From assembly GCA_964625865.1 (NCBI GenBank), contig CAZVEV010000024.1, forward strand, positions 1-37,915: a DNA stretch of 37,915 nt. Direction: 5' to 3'. Each line of letters starts with the position of its first letter. The first letter of the stretch is position 1. Both the position numbers and the translations under genes were made by a program. The notes below the pieces were generated by a model. That model was given only the letters and a program-made list of their open reading frames with translations. It did no database searches and had not been told where the DNA came from. Source of the DNA: CAZVEV01 sp964625865. GTDB taxonomy: Bacteria; Planctomycetota; Phycisphaerae; SM23-33. Shown here piece after piece: positions 31,427 through 37,915 of the stretch.

Positions 31427-34400
31427 CTACTCCGCCTCGATCTCCACGGCTGACAGGATGGCAGGGTGTGTGCTGGTCTTGGCCGGGACCAGGCCCACGC
31501 GGAGTGTCTCGGTCGCCCTGACGCCCTTGACCTCACGCACCAGCGCCCTGCGCCGGCCGCCGGCTGCGGCGACCACGTCCAGGCCCTGGATCACGGTCTT
31601 GCCCTGGATCGTGACGTCGAAGACGCGCCGGCCGGGCTTGACGTCCTCCAGTTCCGCGAAGTGCAGGCGAACCGTGAACGTCCGCTCGGCCGGCATCGAG
31701 GGTGCGGTGAACACCACGTCCGCCTCGCCGCCGCTGACGAACCACCGCCGCCACGACCGGTACTTGTAGAAGACCCGCTCGGGCCCCACGCCGGTGCGGT
31801 TGAAGCTCTCGATGAAGACCTTCACCGTGCCGCCCGGGGCGCCGGTGGGCACGGCGATCTCCGCCGACCAGGCCTGGGCGGTCACGTGCGTCGCGCTGCG
31901 CCAGCCGACGTCCTTCTCGCTCTTGATCATCTTCCACCTGTTGTCGGTGCGTCCGGTGGTCCTGGCCCCGGAGGCCGACAGGAAGATGTACTCGTACCGG
32001 TCGCCGTTCTGGATGCGGACCTTCACGCTGTCGTCGCGCCAGGCGGGGGCCTTGTCTCCGGTGGTATTCATGGTCCACGCGACGGGCTTGCCGTCCTCCA
32101 GCGGCGCCTCGCGACGGAAGCCCACGTAGATGTGGCTCGCATCGTGCCGCAGCCACGCCCGGGCCGACGATTCGCGGCGGGAGTCGTCCACCAGGCGGAT
32201 CTCCTCGCTGCCGTCCCAGCACGTCTCGTCCAGCTTGCCGTCGATCGTCGGCGCCGCGGCGGTCCGGACGGCCACCGCGGGGCGGGCCAGGTCCAGCTCC
32301 AGCTTTGCGGCGGACATCCCCTTGACGCCGCAACTGTACAGCCACGGGCGGTCGGTGCCCTCGATGGTGATCTCGTCCGCATTGAGGCGGGTGTACGTCG
32401 CGTCGGGCGAGGTGCTCAGAGGCACCTTGAGGTTCTGGGGCGAGAACGGGCGCGGAAAGCCCAGCCACAGCGTGCCCGCACCGTCTCTCTTGTCCCCCAC
32501 GCCGCCGAAATTGATCCTCGCGGTCTTCACGCGGGCCCCCGGCTTGGCCGGCTCGCACGCGTAGGCGCCCCATTCCTCGTGGCGATCGTCGGCGATCAGC
32601 GCCAGCGACGTCTGGAAGCTGTAGGCGCACGTGCAACTGCTCGAGCCCTCGGGCATCATGACGATCCCGCCGGCGGGAAGGGTGTTGATCCAGCAGCTCG
32701 GGCGGACCTGGCCCAGCCAGTGCATGCCCGTGTCGGTGGCGATGTCGTAGATCCCCAGCGAGCCGGACCGCATGAACATCAGCGCCGGGCAGGCCGAGTA
32801 CGTCCCGCACCCCCCGTTGCCCATGCCGAACGGGAAGATCGGCTTGCCGCTGAGCGGATGGGCGCGGGCCTTCGGCTTGCCCGTGGCCAGGTCGTACGCC
32901 AGCGGCGGGGCCACGATCGTGCCGCTAACGATCATGGGCGGCACGACGGAGAAGTCTCGCAGGGCCACCGCCCACTGGTAATGGTCGACCCCCACGCCGT
33001 AGGCATTGTAGCTGCCCAGGGGAATCGTGTTCGACCAGCGCTGGGTGCCCGTCGCGGCGTCGAAGACGGTATAGCCCGTCCCGGCGGCCACTAGAAGGCC
33101 GTCCGAAAGCAGAAGCTCCCAGCGGTTCTCGAGGGGCTTGGACCACACGACCTTTCCGCTGCCGACGTCCAGGGCCTTCAGCACGGTCTTGCCCAGCTTG
33201 CTGAAGCTGTTCTCCTGGTCCAGCAGGTAGATGCGGCTGTCGTCGAGCACGATGGCCTTGGGCGCCACGGCGTACTGCGCCTCATGCTGCCACAGCGTCC
33301 GCCCGCTCTCCTTGTCGAGGGCGAACAGGACCTTCCCGTTCGGCCTCGACTGCGGCCAGTTGGCCATCGACCTGCTGATCCTCGCCTCGCCCACCGTGCC
33401 CAGGACGGCCTTGTCCGTCACCGCGAGGTAGTTCCACTCGACCTCGTTGAAGACGTATCCGCCGCTGGGGCGGCCCTTCTTCTTCTTCGCTCGCCGTTTC
33501 GGCGCCGGCGCGGGGGCCGGGGCGGCCTTCGGCGTCGGGGCGATCTTCACCGGCGGGGCGTACGTGCGAAGGACCTTGCCCGTCTCACCGTCGAGGCGCA
33601 CGCAGCTCGTCCCGTGCGGCGCGTACACCGACGTCGCGTCGGCCACCACGCTGGCGCCGCGGTCGTTGCCGGGGAAGCGCCCCACCCCCTCGAGCTTCCG
33701 GGCCCACATCTCGCGCCCGTTGTAGGCGTCCAGGGCGATGACGTGGTCCTGGGCGGGCACGAACAGCCGCCCGTTGGCGTAGACCGGGATGGGCGGGATT
33801 CGGTGGCGGTCGACCATTCGCGCCGGTCCGGGCCCGCCGAACCAGAGGACCTTCAGCGGCAGGCGGACGTGCGTGTCGCCCGTGGCGGAGGTGCGGCCGG
33901 CGTTGGCGAACGGATGGCTCCACTCGTCTGCGCCCGGAAGCGGTCCGCGCTTGGTCAGCGAGACGCCGCCGTCGCCGCCGATCACCGCCATCACCCCGCC
34001 GCACGGCCTGAGGCAGCGCCGGGCGGCCTTGGCGTCATACGCTCCATCGGTCGCGACGATCAGGTTCGCGAAGTACGGGGCATGGGGCAGCTTCTCGGGG
34101 CTGCAGTGATGGACGACAATCCGCGTGCCGTACAGGCCCAGCCGGTCGTACAGCCGGCGCGCCTTGGCGACCTTGTCCGCGTCTTTCTCGACAGCGACGA
34201 TGTTGAGATCCGACTTCACCGCCAACGCCGCCGCAAGCTGCGGGTCGTCGAGGCCGATCATCAGCCCGTATCCCGCCCGCACCCCGCCGCCGAGGATCTT
34301 CTCGACGAGCGGATGGGTCGCCGTCCGGACCCCGTCGGCCGGGACCGGCCTGACCACCGGCGGGGCGCCGACCTTCGCGGCGCCGAAGCCGTAGATCCTG

Positions 34401-35769
34401 CCCGTCGACGTGCTGACCAGCAGGCGCCCGTCCGCGACAGCCAGCCCGCGGGCCTGACCGTCGACCCTGGCCCGCCACAGTTCCTTGCCCGACTCGGCGT
34501 CCAGCAGCAGCACGACGTTCTCGCCTCCGGCCGCGATGACCTTCCCGGCCGAGACCAGTTCGTATGTCCGCCCCGTCGGCGTTTGCCACTTGGCCTTGTC
34601 CCCCACCTTCTGCGGGGCCAGGCCCGCCCCGTCGTGGCCCTGCGCGTGCGGAGGCGACAGGGCGACCTTCTTCGATATCTTCGCGTAGTCGACGGCGACC
34701 ACCGCCCCGCGGCCCCCCGAATACGTGCCCGCCGTCATGTACAACGTCTTGTCGGCGTACGTGGCGGTGTACACGTCGCTGACGGCGAACGAGGCCCGGC
34801 CCGAGCGGACGTCCCACGCCATGAGCCCCTCGGGCCTCAGGCGGCTGGTCGGCCCCAGCGAGGACTCCGGCAGGCCCGTGCCTCTCCTGCACGCGCTGAA
34901 GAACACGCCCTCGACGCTCATCGTCCACGAGGAGCCCGGGCGGTGGTGCTTGCCCCAGGCGTTGTTCCACGGCAGCATCTTGCCCGTCGCCGCGTCGTAG
35001 CGGGCGGGGATCGCGCGGCCGGTCGGCACGAGCAGGACGCCATCGGCCAAGGCGAGGTACCCCTGCGGCGAGACGCCGGTGATGCCCTCGAAGTTGTTGT
35101 GCGGCATGAGCAGGTACTGCATGTTCGACGTGTTGTTCTTCCAGATCACCGCCCCGTCGTCGGCGCCCAGGGCGTACACCGTGATGCCGTCAGTCCCCCA
35201 CATGCCCGCCGTGAAGTACACCGTCTTGCCGTCGACCAGCGCGCCGGATCGGGCCGGCCAGCGGGAGATCATCTGCTCGTTGCCGATCATCCGCTGGTCT
35301 CGCGGCCCGCCGCGGAAGCGCCAGATCAGCTTGCCGTCATCGGCGCCGAGGCAGTAGAGACATCCGTCGTCGCTGGCGACGTACACGCGCCTGCCGGACA
35401 CGCACGGGGCGAACCGCACGGGCCCCTCGGTGAAGAACGTCCACTGCACCTTGCCCGTCGCGGCGTCCAGGGCGTAGACCTTGTGGTCAGCCGACGAGCC
35501 GAACAGCACGCGCCCGTCGGCTGCGGCGACCTGGAAGGCGTAGTCGAAGGTCATGCGGTGGACTTCCTTGCCCGGCTCCGGCCACGCCGGCCGCGGCGAG
35601 TGGGCCGGCACGTGCGTCCATTGCAGATGGAGCTGTCTGGCCAGCACCTCCGCCGTGTGCCCCGTCCGCCTGTTCCCCCCCGATACGCCGGCCACCCCGC
35701 CCCCGCGCCAGCCGCCACCGACGTCATGCCGACCGCCACGCAAAGCACCAGCCCCACACGTCGAGTCAT
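31427..35769 (-). CDS. secreted PQQ beta-propeller / methyltransferase-like / CBM9-like / malectin protein, frameshifted
   Basis: Restored length is 1447 aa. The signal peptide (MTRRVGLVLCVAVGMTSVAA, ATG at 35769 after GAGG) and GWPAYRGG lie in one frame, while NRRTGHTAEVL and all the rest lie in another; the shift is at a run of seven C at 35675-35681. One extra base there gives a continuous protein. Domains: PQQ blades (about 50-470), methyltransferase-like fold (about 486-603), second propeller, CBM9-like domain near 1176 (PTIDGKLDETCWDG) and malectin-like domain near 1360 (VRLHFAELEDVKPGRRVFDV). The last two bind sugars in known cases. The shift may be a sequence error, a real mutation or slippage at the homopolymer. 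Confidence 0.82.
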
Positions 35770-35923
35770 CTCACACCTCAGGGTTCTCATAGCAGAATGC
35801 ACGTCGGCCTCTCCCAAGTCGATTCTCTCTGGACCGGAACATGCCGCAGCATACCCGCCCAACGCTGCCAACTCCACAGCCCCCCCGGGGCTGACGGGAA
35901 CTCCGCCTCCTCGCCTATGTGTC

Positions 35924-37915
35924 TCAGTCGCCCGCCCCGAAGCAGTGGATCGTGCCATCGGTGGTTGAGAGATACAGACGCCTGCCCGCCGCGATCAGGC
36001 CGTCATACACGGGCGGCGCGTCGGTGTGGTCGATCTCGGCAATTCTCTTTCCCGTCTTTGCGGAGAATGCCCACAGGTCCCCTCCCTTGCGGCCTTCGAA
36101 AGCGGCAGTCGGATCGTCGGCCGGGACGACGTCCGGCGGGCCGGCGACGAACAGCTTGTCGCCGGCCAGCACCATGGCTCGAACGCGAAGGGGAATGTGG
36201 ACCGACCAGGTGTCTTTGGTCTTCTTGAAGTCTGCTTCGCTCTTGTCCGGGCTGTACGGCTTGGCAAAGAGACGATAGCCCTTCTTGCCCGGGAAGAACC
36301 CTCGACGCACCCCGACGCTCCCTGAGAACACGTTCACGCCAAAGACGGTCTGCTCGTTGAACGCCAGGAGCTGGCCCAATGCGGCGACCTTGCGCATCTT
36401 CCGGTCCCAGCCGGGCCAGCGCCCGCTCAGTGCCCAGTACGTCCCTTCGTTGTAGGAATCGTCAAGGAAGCCTCTGCTGGAAAGGAGCCTGAAGGCGTTC
36501 GATCCGCGTTCCGGGCGGGCGGGATACTCACGATAACCGCCGCTTTCAGGGCCGAGTGTCTTCAGGGCCGACGGGAAACGCTTCAGGTCGCTGCGAAACC
36601 GCTCCTGGTGCAGGAACAGATCGGCGCCGTCGCTGACGAGGATGTCGGACTTGGCGCCATCCATGTAGCCGGCGCCCCCTTTGTCTTTGAGAGGATCCGG
36701 CTGCGGCCCGGCCAGGTGGTTCCGATAGCGCACCTCACCGGTCTGCGGATCAAGCGCGTAGAAGGTCATGCCGCCATCCAGGAAGGTGGAGCGGCCGGCG
36801 GAGAAGTAGACCAGCGGGCGCGGAGGCTTGACGGTTACGTCGTTCTGGACCACTACCGAGCCGTGGACGGGCCAGGCCGATTCCAATTGGCCGAACGCGC
36901 CGACCTGCCGTTCTTCCGGAGCCGCGCGAAAGCGCCAGACCTCAGCCCCGTCGGAGATGTCGAGACAGTAGACCCACCCGTCAGCACATCCGAACAGCGC
37001 CAACTGGCCGTGAACGGTCGGCGGGGAGTCGATGCGCCCACCGGCAGTATAATCCCACAGCCTGCGGCTGGTCTGAGCGTCCAATGCGACAATGGTATGC
37101 GCATCTTTCTCCGCGACGAGGAGTTTGCCTTGAGCAACAACGGGCGGGGTGACAGGCGCCGCGAGGCGCACCTGCCATTGCTTTTTTGACCGCCCGGGTA
37201 CAGCCGTCCCGGCCGCCCCGCTGCGGCGCGGGTCGTGACGGTACATGGGCCAGTCAGCATCATTTCGGATTTCGGATTTCGGATTTTGGATTTTGCCGAA
37301 AGCCGGGCCTTTCACCAGGCGCGCCGGAGGTTTCGGGGCGTCGGTCTTCCCGGCTTTCGACGCGCGCTTTGCGGTCAGTGCGTTGAAGTTCGACAGCAGC
37401 ACGCCCTGGTAGCACACACATTGATGGGGAGCGACATAGAGCATCCCGTTGGCGGGCAGAACGCCGTAGATGCACGGCGCACGCAGCCAGTCGTGCCGCA
37501 TATGATCGTCGCCCTTCAGGTCCAGGTATTCCACGCCGCGCTTGGGCAGGAGCAGGTACCGCTGGGTCGCCTTGCTCTGATAGCAGCGATAGTGATGTCC
37601 GGGGCTGGTCAGCCTTGGCACGGAGATTGTCCGCTTCGCCTTTCCGGTAAGGAGATCGTAGCCGATTCGCTGCGTTTTGGTATGCTGCCCGCTCAAGGGC
37701 AGGTTGTCCGTGAGGTTCACGCCGAACCATACAAGTCCGTCGATGATGAACACGTCCTGCCCATGTCCGCTGGGTCCCCGGAACTGCGGGCCCATCCAGA
37801 GCAGCTTGCCGGTCTCCGCGGACAGGGCGGCGGCCTGGTCAAGACTGCGCTTGTAGACCCGCTCCCTGAAGACGACGCCCGTCACCGGTCCATAGCCCAG
37901 GATCACGACCTTGTC
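35924..37915 (-). CDS. secreted PQQ beta-propeller protein, 5' end outside window
   Basis: The 663 visible residues are the C-terminal part; the frame is open to the window edge, so the start is missing. It aligns with the PQQ/LamG protein at 19926-23912 (CIYGVLPANGMLYVAPHQCVC, WPMYRHDPRRSG, STFLDGGMTFYALDPQTGE, FVAGPPDVVP) but lacks the LamG insertion. The linker contains the peptide NPKSEIR, derived from a short tandem repeat at 37263-37295. It lies 154 nt upstream of the frameshifted PQQ gene on the same strand, probably in one transcript. Confidence 0.85.
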   Translation of the reverse strand, partial: DKVVILGYGPVTGVVFRERVYKRSLDQAAALSAETGKLLWMGPQFRGPSGHGQDVFIIDGLVWFGVNLTDNLPLSGQHTKTQRIGYDLLTGKAKRTISVPRLTSPGHHYRCYQSKATQRYLLLPKRGVEYLDLKGDDHMRHDWLRAPCIYGVLPANGMLYVAPHQCVCYQGVLLSNFNALTAKRASKAGKTDAPKPPARLVKGPAFGKIQNPKSEIRNDADWPMYRHDPRRSGAAGTAVPGRSKKQWQVRLAAPVTPPVVAQGKLLVAEKDAHTIVALDAQTSRRLWDYTAGGRIDSPPTVHGQLALFGCADGWVYCLDISDGAEVWRFRAAPEERQVGAFGQLESAWPVHGSVVVQNDVTVKPPRPLVYFSAGRSTFLDGGMTFYALDPQTGEVRYRNHLAGPQPDPLKDKGGAGYMDGAKSDILVSDGADLFLHQERFRSDLKRFPSALKTLGPESGGYREYPARPERGSNAFRLLSSRGFLDDSYNEGTYWALSGRWPGWDRKMRKVAALGQLLAFNEQTVFGVNVFSGSVGVRRGFFPGKKGYRLFAKPYSPDKSEADFKKTKDTWSVHIPLRVRAMVLAGDKLFVAGPPDVVPADDPTAAFEGRKGGDLWAFSAKTGKRIAEIDHTDAPPVYDGLIAAGRRLYLSTTDGTIHCFGAGD

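Overview
The window looks like a chromosomal segment of a high-GC anaerobic planctomycete, probably class Phycisphaerae. The signs are PEP-CTERM proteins, very large secreted PQQ-propeller proteins, a hydrazine-synthase-alpha-like dihaem protein, a complete selenocysteine (Sec) pathway and a 2-hydroxyacyl-CoA dehydratase-type gene set. Taxonomy is inferred from gene content only.

Layout. 1-3400: a tRNA-Sec gene followed by two PEP-CTERM genes. Each PEP-CTERM gene sits in a cassette with its own promoter, a shared leader RNA and a shared terminator. Cassette 1 is bounded by a 54-bp duplication of the tRNA-Sec 3' half, cassette 2 by a 24-bp duplication of the selD 3' end. 3402-9863 (minus): an operon selA-selB-selenoprotein-selD, with selD fused in frame to an AhpD-like domain. 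9922-10125: a nested palindrome with a perfect 42-bp inverted repeat. 10151-16656 (minus): methyltransferase, outer-membrane-like protein, three 2-hydroxyacyl-CoA dehydratase-type subunits and their ATP-dependent activator, with three tandem 88-bp repeats in the middle. 16705-17099: the leader of that operon, holding an intrinsic terminator, a small ORF with an in-frame UGA and SECIS-like hairpin, and an aptamer-like fold. 17349-19803 (plus): two more selenoprotein genes. 19926-37915: a secreted, cell-envelope degradation or sensing region with three PQQ-propeller giants, a GH2 glycosidase, an HzsA-like protein and a membrane-anchored subtilase.

Main result. Conventional gene calling would stop three genes at UGA. 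Two paralogues (5091-6419 minus, 17448-18731 plus) continue past UGA with a homologous tail of about 41 residues carrying U-G-[F/G]-T-C. At identical spacing after the UGA each has a hairpin with the same loop and compensatory stem changes, which is strong evidence for SECIS-directed Sec insertion and for a selenoprotein family I do not recognise. A third gene (19015-19803) is a deiodinase-like thioredoxin-fold selenoprotein (T-U-P-P-F). Machinery (tRNA-Sec, SelA, SelB, SelD) and clients are in one locus. The PEP-CTERM cassettes inserted at the ends of two sel genes are a second, independent novelty.
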